Shown piece by piece: positions 52,510 to 62,168 of a stretch of 64,000 nucleotides of DNA. The stretch lies in assembly GCF_000016985.1 (NCBI RefSeq), contig NC_009633.1:1550001-1614000 (forward strand), written 5' to 3'. The notes beneath the pieces are model-generated. The model was not told the origin of the DNA. It worked only from the letters and a program-made list of their open reading frames with translations, and searched no databases. A program made the position numbers and the translations under genes. The stretch comes from Alkaliphilus metalliredigens QYMF. GTDB taxonomy: Bacteria > Bacillota > Clostridia > Peptostreptococcales > Natronincolaceae. Position 1 is the first letter of the stretch, and each line of letters opens with the position of its first letter.

Positions 52510-55500
52510 ATGAGATTGAAATATGAGTATATGATAGCTTTAATTATACTAATAGTAATTTGTCTAGGAATGCCTGTATTTGCAACTGCTTCGGTAGGAT
52601 TGGAGGGTGAGTCCACTGAAGTTGCAATAGTAGATACCAGTGTTCAAGACTATAAGATTTTAGTGGAATCTGCTAAGAATGCAGGCTTAGAGGTGATTTT
52701 GATAGGTGAAGGTGAAGGCGTTAAAGACCTAGCAGAAGCCCTCGAGGGACGTAGTAACATTGATGCTTTACATATTTTTTCCCATGGTGATGTTGGCCAG
52801 GTGTTTCTAGGGGGAGATGTGCTTTCTTCTGAAACTCTGGAGGTCCACGCTAACACGCTGGCTCGTATAGGGGCCAGCATGACCGCAACCGGCCACATCC
52901 TGCTCTATGGCTGCAACGTGGCCCAAGGGGAGGTCGGTAGTGTCTTTATTGAGGACATGGCACGGATAACCCAAGCCGACGTTGCGGCGTCCAATGACCC
53001 GACGGGTGCAGCGGCACTAGGTGGTGATTGGGTGCTTGAAGAAGCCACCGGCGAGATTAAGGCTGAGGGCCTGTTTGTTGATGATTTCAACGGTCTGCTT
53101 GCCAATGCTGTTCCCGAAATAATTCTGCCCACCCCTCCTGCTATCCATGAAGATGCCAGTAACGTGGCAATTTCAGGGATTTACGTGGCCGGAAATGGCA
53201 GCTTTAGCAGTGGGGAGATCTATATTCTTGATAACACCCCTCCCACGGTCACGCCGGGTAATATTAGTGTTACGGGAGGCTCCGGCACGGGGGGAGCTTA
53301 TATCATCGGTGATACGGTGACGGTCACCTGGGACAATACCGCAGGCGGAGACAATAATGCAGACGTGGTCAGCGTTACTGTGGACTTCAGCGAATTAGGC
53401 GGCGGTGCGGCGGTGGTTGCCACCAACAACGCCAGCATGTGGAAAGCTACTTATAATATTGTCGCCGGGGCCCTCAATGGCATTACCAACCGTAACGTCG
53501 TCATCACTGCCACCGATCATGTGGTGAATGTGACCACCGTGGCCGATAACGCTAACGTTATAGTGGATAACGTTGCGCCAGGACCGGTGACGGTCCAGGG
53601 CGGTGGAACACTGTCTGTCTCGGAGACCGCGGCCAACGGGGCAGTTGTGGGCACGGTAATATCTAGTGGTGCTGTGACTTATAGCCTAGTGAATAATGGC
53701 GGGGGCCGCTTTGCTATCGATGCAGCAACCGGGGAGATTACTGTGGCTGATGCAGGCAGCATCGTTTATGCCCATAATGACAGCCACTCTATTACCGTGG
53801 TCGCCTCCGATGCTGCCGGGAACATGACGGCGGATACAGTTCTGACGGTCACCGTCACCGATGCCTCTCCGGTTCTAGCCGGAACGGCAGGCAGCAGTGA
53901 CTGGCAGGAGAACACCAGCAGCGGTCCATCGTGGAGCGGTGATGCGATTTACCTGTTCTCCGGCGCTTCGGTGACCTCCATAGAAAGTAACTTTGCCGAG
54001 GCAACCTTGATTGTTTCCTTCACCGATGGTTACAACGTTGGGGATTTTATTTCCTTCCACCCTAGCATTGAAACCGGGGCGGGCACCCTGACCCTCGATA
54101 ACAATGACCACAAACTGTTGATGGATGGTCAAGAGATCGCCACCATCAGTGGAGGGAACATGAGTCCTCTGGTGATCACTTTTAACCATTGGGCTACGGC
54201 GACTCAGGTCAACGCGGTGTTCAATCACATTACCTTCACAGTATACGGTAATGACAACCCGACCAACTTCGGGGCCAATGCCACCCGTGCTGTTTCTGCG
54301 GTATTCCAGGATGCCGGCAGTGGCTTGACCAGTAATCCGTTGACCGGCACCCTGACCATAATCCCCTACAACGATCCTGAGATCCTGAACGGAACCATTA
54401 GCGGTACCTTTACCGAGGGCACGGGGACACCGTTGCAATTAGTCAGCGGGGCTGAACTGATTCAGGTGGACAATATCAATTTTGACAATGGATCCTTGAT
54501 GGTAAGCCTTGCCACCTATCAAGATGGGGATGTGCTAGGGGTCCTCCAGGGGAATGATATCACGCTTGACGGGCAGAACCTCAACCATAACGGCATTAAC
54601 ATCGGCACGATCAATACCCTTGGCGTGAACGGTACACCCTTGGTCATCAACCTCAACGAAAACACTACCCACTTACGCGTTCAGGATCTGATAGATCAGT
54701 TGGTCTTCGAGAGCACCAGCCAGAACCCGACCAACTTCGGCACGGCCACTAGCCGTAGTGTCACCATCAGTCTCGATGATGGGGCCGGGGGAACCACGGC
54801 CACATCAACGCTGACTGGCAGTATCACCATAAATGATCTCAATAATCCGCCGGAGGTGGACCTGAACGGCGCGGTTACGGGTGAGGACAGTATAGCGACC
54901 TTCTTAGTCGAGGGTACAGCGGTACTGATCGCCCCTGAAGCCATAGTGATAGACTGGGACAATACTCACCTTTCCTCCCTGACAGCCACCTTGGCTAACC
55001 GGCCTAATGGCAATGGCACTGAAAGTTTAGGGCTGTCGGCAGCCGCTACTACTGCCGCCAGCGGCGCCGGTCTGTACGCTTACTACACAGAGGAGAGCGG
55101 CATTCTGTCGATCCAAGGAGCGGCGACGGTAGATGTCTATCAGACCATCCTGCGTGGCATTCAGTACCATAACGGGATCGAGACCATGTCTGCCAATACC
55201 GCCGACCGTGTGATTACTATCGTGGCCAGTGACGGCGAGGACACTTCGATTTCGCGTACAGCGACTGTTTCCCTAGTCACCGCTCCCATCATCGGTGACC
55301 TGAGTAGCACACCGGTGGCTCATGTGGAGGACGGTGGAGCAGTGTTGATGGCCGCTGGGGCAACCATTGTTGAACTGGATGGGGACAACCTCAACCGATT
55401 GCTTATCACCCTGACCAATCCTCAGGACGGTGTCGACGAGGCAATCACCCTTGCAGGTCGTACCTCCGGTGATGAGGCAAATGGCATTACCATCACCTAC

Positions 55501-58500
55501 ACTAGCAATACCGTCATCACCCTGACTGGGATTGCCTCTGCTTCCGAATATCAGGCTCTGCTGCGCGAGTTGCAGTATGCCAATGCTTCCAGTGGCCCGG
55601 AAACCGCCACGGTACGGGAGATTATCGTTCAAGGCCGTGACGAGCATAACAACGACGGTGGTATCGCCACCGTTCAGGTTCAACCGGTCAACATAAACAA
55701 CGCACCGGTCCTTGTCACCACAGAACTCATGCTGACCAGCACCAACGAGAATACCGTTACCGACCCCATTGCCGTTTCAAGCTTCCTTGACGCTACTGAC
55801 GACGACCGCGACCCGCTGGAAGGTATTGTTATCACTGAGGCGGTGGGCAACGGAGAATGGGAATATTCGACTGGAGGCAACTGGAGCACCATTGACGTGG
55901 TCAACCAAAATTCCGCACTGTTGCTGCGTTCCACTGATTATATCCGCTATGTGCCCGACGGACAGAACGGCGAGACGGTCTTCGTTACCTATCGGGCCTG
56001 GGATCAAACCTCTGGCACCGTCGGCACCAAGGTGGATGTGACCAACAACGGTGGAACAACTGCCTTCAGTACCAATACAGCAACTGCTACTTTAACGGTG
56101 ATGGATGTCAACGACGCACCAGTACTTAATCCTACAGGGGTTACATTGACTGGAACAGATGAAAATACTAGCGTTGATTTTACTGTAGAATCCTTTATTG
56201 AATCAGCAATAACCGATGTTGATATCGGAGCTGTAAAAGGAACAGCCATTACAGCTACATCGGGTAATGGGGTATGGCAATATTCAACTGATGTTGGGGC
56301 TACATGGATATCGATTGGAGCAGTTAATGATGAATCCTCGCTGTTATTAAATAGGGCTGCCTTGATTAGATATGTGCCAGATGGAGTCAACGGAGAAACA
56401 GCCAGTATAACCTATCGGGCCTGGGATCAAACCTCTGGCACCGTCGGCACCAAGGTGGATGTGACCAACAACGGTGGAACAACTGCCTTCAGTACCAATA
56501 CAGCAACTGCTACTTTAATAGTGACGGATGTAAATGATGCACCGATATTAATTTCTGGAAATTATTCCTTAGGTAATTTAAACATCACTGATATAGGCAC
56601 TGCAATTGAGGTGGATAGTTTTATTGATGGAGCTGTTACCGATGTAGATAATGGAGCATTAAAAGGAATTGCAATAGTAGATGTCACAGGGAATGGAACA
56701 TGGCAGTACTCTACAGACGGTTTTTCCACTTGGAGTGACATTATTGTAGTAAGCGAATCTAATGCTCTTTTACTTCGGGATAGCGATTATATTAGATATA
56801 TACCAGGCGGGATAGAGGAAACAGCGGAGATTACGTATCGTGCTTGGGACAAAACTTCGGGAGTTGTAGGAGGTATTGCTGATACAACCGCTAATGGTGG
56901 AACAACGGCCTTTAGTACTGCCCTTGCCACCGCATCAATTAATGCAGTGGCATCAACAGAAAAGGAAATTACAGCAATTACAATACCAGCAGGAGCAACA
57001 ATAGAGGGAACAAACATTATAGCAAGTGTAGCAAATGCAACATCAAGTGTAATAGTAGATGTAACAGTAAGCCCGGGAGCATACTGGACTCTTTATAGTG
57101 ACGAAGAGTGTGCAGAGGAAATAGTAGACAAAACTATGAACCTTTATGTAGGGACAAATACAGCCTATATAAAAGTAACAGCCCAGGATGGAACAACAAA
57201 AACATACACAGCAGTAGTGAGCCGTGGAGCAAATCCAACCTACACCGTAATCTATGACGGCAACGGGAGCACAGATGGAACAGTACCAACAGACAGCAAT
57301 AACTACGAAGAAAATGCAACAGTAACAGTATTAGGAAACACCGGCAACCTAATGAGAACAGGCTATACCTTAGTTGGCTGGAATACTCAAGCTAATGGAC
57401 AGGGAACAAGCTATTACACAGGTTCGTCCTTTACAATGGGTGCTGAAAATGCAACTCTGTATGCGAAGTGGATTGATTCAACTAGCATCAGAATGACAGC
57501 AAATCCAGATAACGTTAAAGGAAATATTAATTTCGATCAAACCTTTATATTGAACTTATCTAATGACACAGTAACAGGTTCAGTATATGCAGACGACATA
57601 AATCTAGGTGACGTGTTTAGCACATTAAACATAAGTTCAGTTAATAATAGCAGCAATACAGTAACTTTAGCAGTTTATGGTTCATTAAGTACTCAGGGTA
57701 TAGGAACGATATCTTTAAACGAAAATAGCTTAAATAATAGTACCACCCCGCTAATAGCAGAAGTAGTTGTTAGCTTAAACACTGCAACTTACCATGGCAA
57801 TGGAGAGACCGGAGGAAGTATACCAACAGACAGCAATGTATATGAAGAGGGAGCAACTGTTACAGTACTAGGAAATACAGGCAACCTAGTGAAAACAGGC
57901 TATACCTTTGCCGGCTGGAATACTCAAGCGAACGGACAAGAAACTAGCTATACACAAGGATCAACCTTAATTATGTCAACAACCAATATCAATCTCTATG
58001 CAATGTGGACAAAAACCTCAAGTGGTGGAGGTTCATCAGGCGGCAGTACAGGAGGTAATATAAGACCTACACCTACACCAGAACCAGCCACAGAGACAGA
58101 AGAGGTGGTAATAATAAACGGAGAAGCGCAGACCGTCGGCAAAGAAACTGTAATAGAACAAGACGGAGAAAAAATCGTAGAACTTCGTACAGATAGTAAC
58201 GTATTAAGCCAAAAGATAGACGAAGTAATCACCCTAAATCAAACAGAAGGCATACAAGGTCCAAATATACTAGAGATACCAGTATCAACCCAAGGGGCCA
58301 ACCAAATTCGCAGCGTATTGACCGGAGATATTATCAAAAAGATGGAAGACAATCAGTTTATCTTAATCATAAATACTGAGAAAGTAGACTACGTTATCCC
58401 AGTTAGAGAAATAGATATAGAAAAAGTGGCGGATATATTAAATGTAGATCCTACATCCTTGCATGAAATTGAAATAGAGATACGCATAACATATAGCAAC

Positions 58501-59385
58501 GAAATAAAAGCTAATGAAATAATTCAACGGGGAAGAGCCCAAGGAATTGAAGTAATAATGCAGCCAATGGAGTTTGAGATAGTGGCCAAGACCACTAACA
58601 ACCAAGGAGAGGAGCAGGAGACAACAGTAAATCAATTTACCAGCTACGTATCCAGAGTGATGGAAGTACCGTCAGGAGTGGATCCCAATAAAATTACTAC
58701 TGGAATCCTGTACAACCCAGACGGGAGCTTTACCCATATACCTACCAATGTATTCATGCAGGATAACAAATGGTATGTTAGGTTGAACTCCTTGACCAAC
58801 TCCACCTATACCGTAATCTGGAACCCAATTACTGTAGCAGCCGTAGAAAATCACTGGTCAAAAGAAACAGTTAACGACATGGCCTCCCGACTAGTGATCA
58901 AGAATCCAGACACCTTTAAACCAAACCAATTAATCACCCGGGGGGAGTTTGCCGAGTACATAACCAAAGCATTAGGTATCTATCTTACAGGCACAGTCAA
59001 GACAACAAAGTTTAGTGATGTACCGTTGACCCATGAGCTATCTGATGCCATAACCATAGCAACAGACTACGGCATCATTTCCGGTTACCCAGACGGCACC
59101 TTCAAGCCAGATGCCCAAATCAGCCGAGAGGAAGCCATGACCATGTACGCTGGAGCTATGGATGTGGTAGATCTGCAGGAAATAGACAATAACCGCATAC
59201 ACAATTACATTGACAAAGACCAAATAGCAACATGGGCCTATGAGTCTGTTAAAAAGACCGTCAGCGCAGGAGTGTTTAGTGGTCGAACTGCTGAAACTAT
59301 TAATCCAAAAGACACCTTCACATATGCTGAGGCAGCAACTGCTATTCGCAATCTATTGGTTAGAGCAGGTTTAATCAACGATTAA
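52510..59385 (+). CDS. Giant SLH-anchored surface protein with DUF4347 and cadherin-like repeats (chimeric gene)
   Basis: A 2291-residue exported protein. Residues 1-27 are a signal peptide. DUF4347 spans ~38-170 (VAIVDTSVQDYKIL, ALHIFSHGDVGQVFLGG, LLYGCNVAQG). Ig/cadherin-like repeats follow to ~1480, including a ~141-residue unit present three times (ITYRAWDQTSGTVGTKVD is its hallmark). Next come a cadherin-like beta-sandwich (~1490-1575), two Listeria-Bacteroides repeats (VIYDGNGS...TLYAKW and its copy), a Thr/Pro linker and three C-terminal SLH units (from NHWSKETVNDMASRL; GYPDGTFKPDAQISREEAM is typical). It is probably an S-layer-attached adhesin. Codons from ~52800 to ~56095 are markedly G+C-rich, unlike both ends and the flanking genes. 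GGAGG precedes the ATG. Confidence 0.88.
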   Translation: MRLKYEYMIALIILIVICLGMPVFATASVGLEGESTEVAIVDTSVQDYKILVESAKNAGLEVILIGEGEGVKDLAEALEGRSNIDALHIFSHGDVGQVFLGGDVLSSETLEVHANTLARIGASMTATGHILLYGCNVAQGEVGSVFIEDMARITQADVAASNDPTGAAALGGDWVLEEATGEIKAEGLFVDDFNGLLANAVPEIILPTPPAIHEDASNVAISGIYVAGNGSFSSGEIYILDNTPPTVTPGNISVTGGSGTGGAYIIGDTVTVTWDNTAGGDNNADVVSVTVDFSELGGGAAVVATNNASMWKATYNIVAGALNGITNRNVVITATDHVVNVTTVADNANVIVDNVAPGPVTVQGGGTLSVSETAANGAVVGTVISSGAVTYSLVNNGGGRFAIDAATGEITVADAGSIVYAHNDSHSITVVASDAAGNMTADTVLTVTVTDASPVLAGTAGSSDWQENTSSGPSWSGDAIYLFSGASVTSIESNFAEATLIVSFTDGYNVGDFISFHPSIETGAGTLTLDNNDHKLLMDGQEIATISGGNMSPLVITFNHWATATQVNAVFNHITFTVYGNDNPTNFGANATRAVSAVFQDAGSGLTSNPLTGTLTIIPYNDPEILNGTISGTFTEGTGTPLQLVSGAELIQVDNINFDNGSLMVSLATYQDGDVLGVLQGNDITLDGQNLNHNGINIGTINTLGVNGTPLVINLNENTTHLRVQDLIDQLVFESTSQNPTNFGTATSRSVTISLDDGAGGTTATSTLTGSITINDLNNPPEVDLNGAVTGEDSIATFLVEGTAVLIAPEAIVIDWDNTHLSSLTATLANRPNGNGTESLGLSAAATTAASGAGLYAYYTEESGILSIQGAATVDVYQTILRGIQYHNGIETMSANTADRVITIVASDGEDTSISRTATVSLVTAPIIGDLSSTPVAHVEDGGAVLMAAGATIVELDGDNLNRLLITLTNPQDGVDEAITLAGRTSGDEANGITITYTSNTVITLTGIASASEYQALLRELQYANASSGPETATVREIIVQGRDEHNNDGGIATVQVQPVNINNAPVLVTTELMLTSTNENTVTDPIAVSSFLDATDDDRDPLEGIVITEAVGNGEWEYSTGGNWSTIDVVNQNSALLLRSTDYIRYVPDGQNGETVFVTYRAWDQTSGTVGTKVDVTNNGGTTAFSTNTATATLTVMDVNDAPVLNPTGVTLTGTDENTSVDFTVESFIESAITDVDIGAVKGTAITATSGNGVWQYSTDVGATWISIGAVNDESSLLLNRAALIRYVPDGVNGETASITYRAWDQTSGTVGTKVDVTNNGGTTAFSTNTATATLIVTDVNDAPILISGNYSLGNLNITDIGTAIEVDSFIDGAVTDVDNGALKGIAIVDVTGNGTWQYSTDGFSTWSDIIVVSESNALLLRDSDYIRYIPGGIEETAEITYRAWDKTSGVVGGIADTTANGGTTAFSTALATASINAVASTEKEITAITIPAGATIEGTNIIASVANATSSVIVDVTVSPGAYWTLYSDEECAEEIVDKTMNLYVGTNTAYIKVTAQDGTTKTYTAVVSRGANPTYTVIYDGNGSTDGTVPTDSNNYEENATVTVLGNTGNLMRTGYTLVGWNTQANGQGTSYYTGSSFTMGAENATLYAKWIDSTSIRMTANPDNVKGNINFDQTFILNLSNDTVTGSVYADDINLGDVFSTLNISSVNNSSNTVTLAVYGSLSTQGIGTISLNENSLNNSTTPLIAEVVVSLNTATYHGNGETGGSIPTDSNVYEEGATVTVLGNTGNLVKTGYTFAGWNTQANGQETSYTQGSTLIMSTTNINLYAMWTKTSSGGGSSGGSTGGNIRPTPTPEPATETEEVVIINGEAQTVGKETVIEQDGEKIVELRTDSNVLSQKIDEVITLNQTEGIQGPNILEIPVSTQGANQIRSVLTGDIIKKMEDNQFILIINTEKVDYVIPVREIDIEKVADILNVDPTSLHEIEIEIRITYSNEIKANEIIQRGRAQGIEVIMQPMEFEIVAKTTNNQGEEQETTVNQFTSYVSRVMEVPSGVDPNKITTGILYNPDGSFTHIPTNVFMQDNKWYVRLNSLTNSTYTVIWNPITVAAVENHWSKETVNDMASRLVIKNPDTFKPNQLITRGEFAEYITKALGIYLTGTVKTTKFSDVPLTHELSDAITIATDYGIISGYPDGTFKPDAQISREEAMTMYAGAMDVVDLQEIDNNRIHNYIDKDQIATWAYESVKKTVSAGVFSGRTAETINPKDTFTYAEAATAIRNLLVRAGLIND
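55987..56095 (+). repeat. 109-bp exact repeat, first copy
   Basis: Identical to 56410-56518, offset by 423 bases (141 codons), encoding TYRAWDQTSGTVGTKVDVTN and the following NGGTTAFSTN residues. It ends at the point where base composition drops from G+C-rich to AT-rich. Confidence 0.85.
56410..56518 (+). repeat. 109-bp exact repeat, second copy
   Basis: Exact copy of 55987-56095, but embedded in AT-rich sequence on both sides, so it stands out as a G+C-rich island within one domain repeat. Confidence 0.85.
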
Positions 59386-59401
59386 CATGTTGTAAACAGT
59401 G

Positions 59402-59433
59402 AGACCCCCGTGCATCAAAGGGGGTCTACTTTT
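59402..59433 (+). terminator. Terminator of the giant surface protein gene
   Basis: AGACCCCC (59402-59409) pairs with GGGGGTCT (59420-59427), followed by ACTTTT. Confidence 0.8.
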
Positions 59434-59481
59434 ACGCAAAACTATCTAATTTTGCCCATTATTATCATCATTCTATCAAAA

Positions 59482-59697
59482 TCCATATTGAAGTCGTAAC
59501 ACTACTTACAAAGTAAGTAGATGTACGTCTTATGCAACCTGATGCCCAAGAGGTAGAGAGAAGCGATACCGATTGGCAAGAATCAGTCTGCTGAAACGAT
59601 AGTTTTATTAAGGAGAAATAGGCCGAAAATAAGGATTAGAAGGATTTTAGCTAAATATTGAAGTGTGTTTATGTTCCCTCAAGTCTCGGGTGTTTTT
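59482..59697 (+). ncRNA. Structured RNA-like dispersed repeat, copy 2
   Basis: Aligns with copy 1 at 49651 over its whole length. The first hairpin is CTACTTAC-AAA-GTAAGTAG, where copy 1 has a G-T pair at the third position. The second stem is CTGAT/ATCAG in place of GTTTT/AAAAC, with an inner GGTA/TACC pair. The unpaired CCCAAGAG, GAAGCGA and CGATTGG are conserved. A CCC/GGG hairpin and T-run (59676-59697) form the end. Confidence 0.6.
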
Positions 59698-59724
59698 GCT
59701 TCATGGAGCTATGAAAATGATGAG

Positions 59725-59876
59725 TTTACAACAAATGCAAATAGTGGTATAATAAAGAAAAATTTGGAGGAGGAAAGTAAGTTATGACACCAGTTAATTG
59801 CTAATGTTAATTTATTTTAAATTAATATGTATTTTATAATGAGTTTAGATTTGCCTAATTATAATTAGGTTTTATT
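59725..59876 (+). promoter_or_regulatory. Promoter, leader peptide and attenuator-like hairpin of ABC-F gene
   Basis: TTTACA (59725-59730), 17 bases, TATAAT (59748-59753) with an extended TGG. GGAGGAGG (59766-59773) precedes a six-codon frame MTPVNC (59784-59804). A CCTAAT-TATA-ATTAGG hairpin with TTTTATT follows (59854-59876). A leader peptide plus terminator is the usual control of ABC-F ribosome-protection genes, and such a gene lies downstream beyond an inserted IS. Confidence 0.6.
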
Positions 59877-60058
59877 GTTGTGCTCTTTATGGAATAAGGC
59901 AATTTGGAAGGTAACTTACTTTACTGAAATTCAAGTTTATAATTTATAAGGCGTTCAAAAAGTACATTGAATAATTAAAAGTCAAGATATAATGGTGTAA
60001 TAATGACTTCTTATTTTACGTACATAATTTTGCTTTAAAAATAGCTTTGAATAACTTA

Positions 60059-61554
60059 CTATAGTTTTGCACTTTTTAAATAATTACCAAAAACTGACGT
60101 AATAATTTGCAAAATAAATGAGGAATATATGAACACAATACCCCCGACAAGGAGCGATGCTTGTGTACATTTATATTCCTCAAGAATTGTTACAGTTGTT
60201 ATTATTTCCTAAGGAACTGTTATCAATACCAAATTATAAATATTTTGTTGGTTTTATTTGGTGTCTTTTAGTAACTGAAGGTCGAAAGACTACCAGAAAT
60301 ATATATAGATATTGTTTCTTTTACAAGAAGCATATTGCAAGTTGGGAACGGTTTTTAAGCAAGAACCAGTGGGACTGCATGGCTATTATGGAACAACTAC
60401 TTCATAAGCTTTTAGAGTTATTTCCAAAGAATTTTATGATTCATGGATCGCTTCTGGTGGCTTATGATACGACACTTATAGCAAAGAATTCTAAGAAAAT
60501 ACCTGGTATTCAAAAGTGGAATAACCACAGTGGCAATGCAGACAAAGGCAAATACATTGTAGGTCACCACTGGGGTGCTTTGGGTATTGTTGGTTCTTTT
60601 CTTTCCAATAGATTCTTATGTTTCCCACTGATTTTTCGCCTGATATCCGGTAGGTTAAACCCCTCTCAATGGATGTCTGATGCCGAGGGCATAGCAACCT
60701 CTATGAACTGCTGGGACAATGCTCATGCTGCATTATTTCAATTTATAGATTGGGCCAGTAAACACCCCGTTAGGGTAGTGGCAGATGCATATTTTAGTAA
60801 TAAGTCATTTATACAACCACTTTTGAGTGGAAAAAACCCGATCCATGTCATTACAAAATTAAAAAGTAATGCAATAGGATATTTAGACCCCGAGAAACCT
60901 CAAATAAAGAAACAAGGTAGACCAAGAAAAAGAGGACAGAAGGTAAAAATATTGACCCTTTTTAAAACTGAACCTATTCAATTGATATCTGTACGCCTAT
61001 ATGGTGAAACAAGAACCGTTGAAGTTGTGGTAAAAGATTTATGGGTATTAGGGCTTGACCGTAAAGTGCGAATCGTGGTCACAAAAGTTGGTAGTAATGT
61101 AACAGCATTGATCAGTACAGATATATCATTAACTCCAGCTGCGATTATTGAAATTTATGGTGCTCGCTTTTCTATCGAAACAGCAATCCGAGATATGAAG
61201 CAGCATTTAGGTTTAGGTGATTACCAGCATCAATCTTTATTACCTACATTCAGGTTTATTCACCTGGCAGCTGTGGCCTATAGTGTTGGGAAGATGGCAC
61301 TGCTAAAGCATCCAAATAGTAGTTGGCTTCAAGCACAAGATTATCAAGGGGACACCCCTTGGACATCAGAACTTAGCTTTAAAAAGCTTCGTATCTGTCT
61401 GAGAAGATTTTCCTTGGGAAAACTTGTTTTACCCGAAACCGCATTAGATCAAGGAACAGATAAAAATATATCAGTGAAAGATGCAATACTTACTATTGCT
61501 TCATAACAGTACCAAAGTTAATTTTATAAAGGCTTTATTTGTGCAAAACTATAG
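60059..61554 (+). mobile_element. IS4-superfamily insertion sequence, second type
   Basis: Perfect 14-base inverted ends CTATAGTTTTGCAC (60059-60072) and GTGCAAAACTATAG (61541-61554), flanked by the 7-base direct repeat TAACTTA (60052-60058 and 61555-61561). The 1496-bp element carries one transposase and is unrelated to the 1473-bp elements. It separates the ABC-F promoter/leader from its coding region. Confidence 0.88.
60157..61506 (+). CDS. IS4-superfamily DDE transposase, second type
   Basis: A 449-residue transposase. Catalytic aspartates are in LVAYDTTLIAKNSKKIPG and VRVVADAYFSNKSF; the glutamate is in YGARFSIETAIRDMKQHLGLGDYQH. A basic GRPRKRGQ linker follows the second Asp. It is longest from ATG 60157, but AAGGAG is only three bases before it. 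The GTG at 60163 has better spacing and may be used. The frame is intact. Confidence 0.88.
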   Translation: MLVYIYIPQELLQLLLFPKELLSIPNYKYFVGFIWCLLVTEGRKTTRNIYRYCFFYKKHIASWERFLSKNQWDCMAIMEQLLHKLLELFPKNFMIHGSLLVAYDTTLIAKNSKKIPGIQKWNNHSGNADKGKYIVGHHWGALGIVGSFLSNRFLCFPLIFRLISGRLNPSQWMSDAEGIATSMNCWDNAHAALFQFIDWASKHPVRVVADAYFSNKSFIQPLLSGKNPIHVITKLKSNAIGYLDPEKPQIKKQGRPRKRGQKVKILTLFKTEPIQLISVRLYGETRTVEVVVKDLWVLGLDRKVRIVVTKVGSNVTALISTDISLTPAAIIEIYGARFSIETAIRDMKQHLGLGDYQHQSLLPTFRFIHLAAVAYSVGKMALLKHPNSSWLQAQDYQGDTPWTSELSFKKLRICLRRFSLGKLVLPETALDQGTDKNISVKDAILTIAS

Positions 61555-61580
61555 TAACTTATAATATTAATTGATATTTT

Positions 61581-61619
61581 AGACTGTAAGAAGAAATTAT
61601 CTTCTTATAGTCTTTTTAT
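61581..61619 (+). terminator. Attenuator-type terminator upstream of the ABC-F gene
   Basis: AGACTGTAAGAAGA (61581-61594) pairs with TCTTCTTATAGTCT (61600-61613), followed by TTTTTATTT. It lies 85 bases before the ABC-F start and was originally on the same leader as the hairpin at 59854. Confidence 0.75.
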
Positions 61620-61703
61620 TTATAAATTGAATAGTAGTGAACACCTTCTTCGCCCTACCCATAGATTGTATTACTTAAAATATGGAGGAAAGAAGGAAAA
61701 TAC

Positions 61704-62168
61704 ATGCACGAATTATCATTTGATGGTGTAAAAAAATATATGAATGAAGCCCTTGTTCTTAAGGATGTTTCGTTTCAACTCAGCGAAGGGGAAAAAGTAG
61801 GTATCATAGGTCAAAATGGAAGTGGCAAGACTACTGTTCTGAAGTTAATTGCGGGCATTCTAAAGCTTAAGCATTGTGAGGGATATCCTTATGCCCCTGT
61901 ACCCCCTGGATATGACGAGGGATGGGTTAAAATTACTAAAGGTAGCACTTGTTCTTATCTTGAGCAAATACCTGAATATACAGAGGGTGTGAAAGTAATC
62001 AATGTTTTAAATATGGCTTTTAAAGAAGTATATAGTATAGAAAAAGAAATGCGAGAATTAGAAGAAAAGATGAAAGAGTTAATCGATAGCGACCTTGAAA
62101 AATCTTTAAAACAATATAGCTATTTAATGGAGTTATATGAAGTAAACACCACTTTACAAGTAATGTAG
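61704..62168 (+). pseudogene. ABC-F ribosomal-protection protein, truncated by IS copy C
   Basis: About 148 genuine residues of an ABC-F ATPase of the lincosamide/pleuromutilin-resistance type. Walker A is GQNGSGKTT; the [20 protein letters not shown] insertion and [21 protein letters not shown] are characteristic of CplR/Vga-like proteins. The frame leaves the family after LMELYEV at 62146, the first base of an IS4-type element, so the first ATPase is cut before its signature and the second ATPase is absent. Full members have about 480-540 residues. GAAGG precedes the start codon. The product would be inactive. Confidence 0.85.

Noticed and set aside
53875-55683. Long reverse-strand open frames (53875-54438, 55273-55683)
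   Set aside because: They lie antisense to the G+C-rich part of the giant gene, where stops are rare by composition; no ribosome binding site or recognisable domain.
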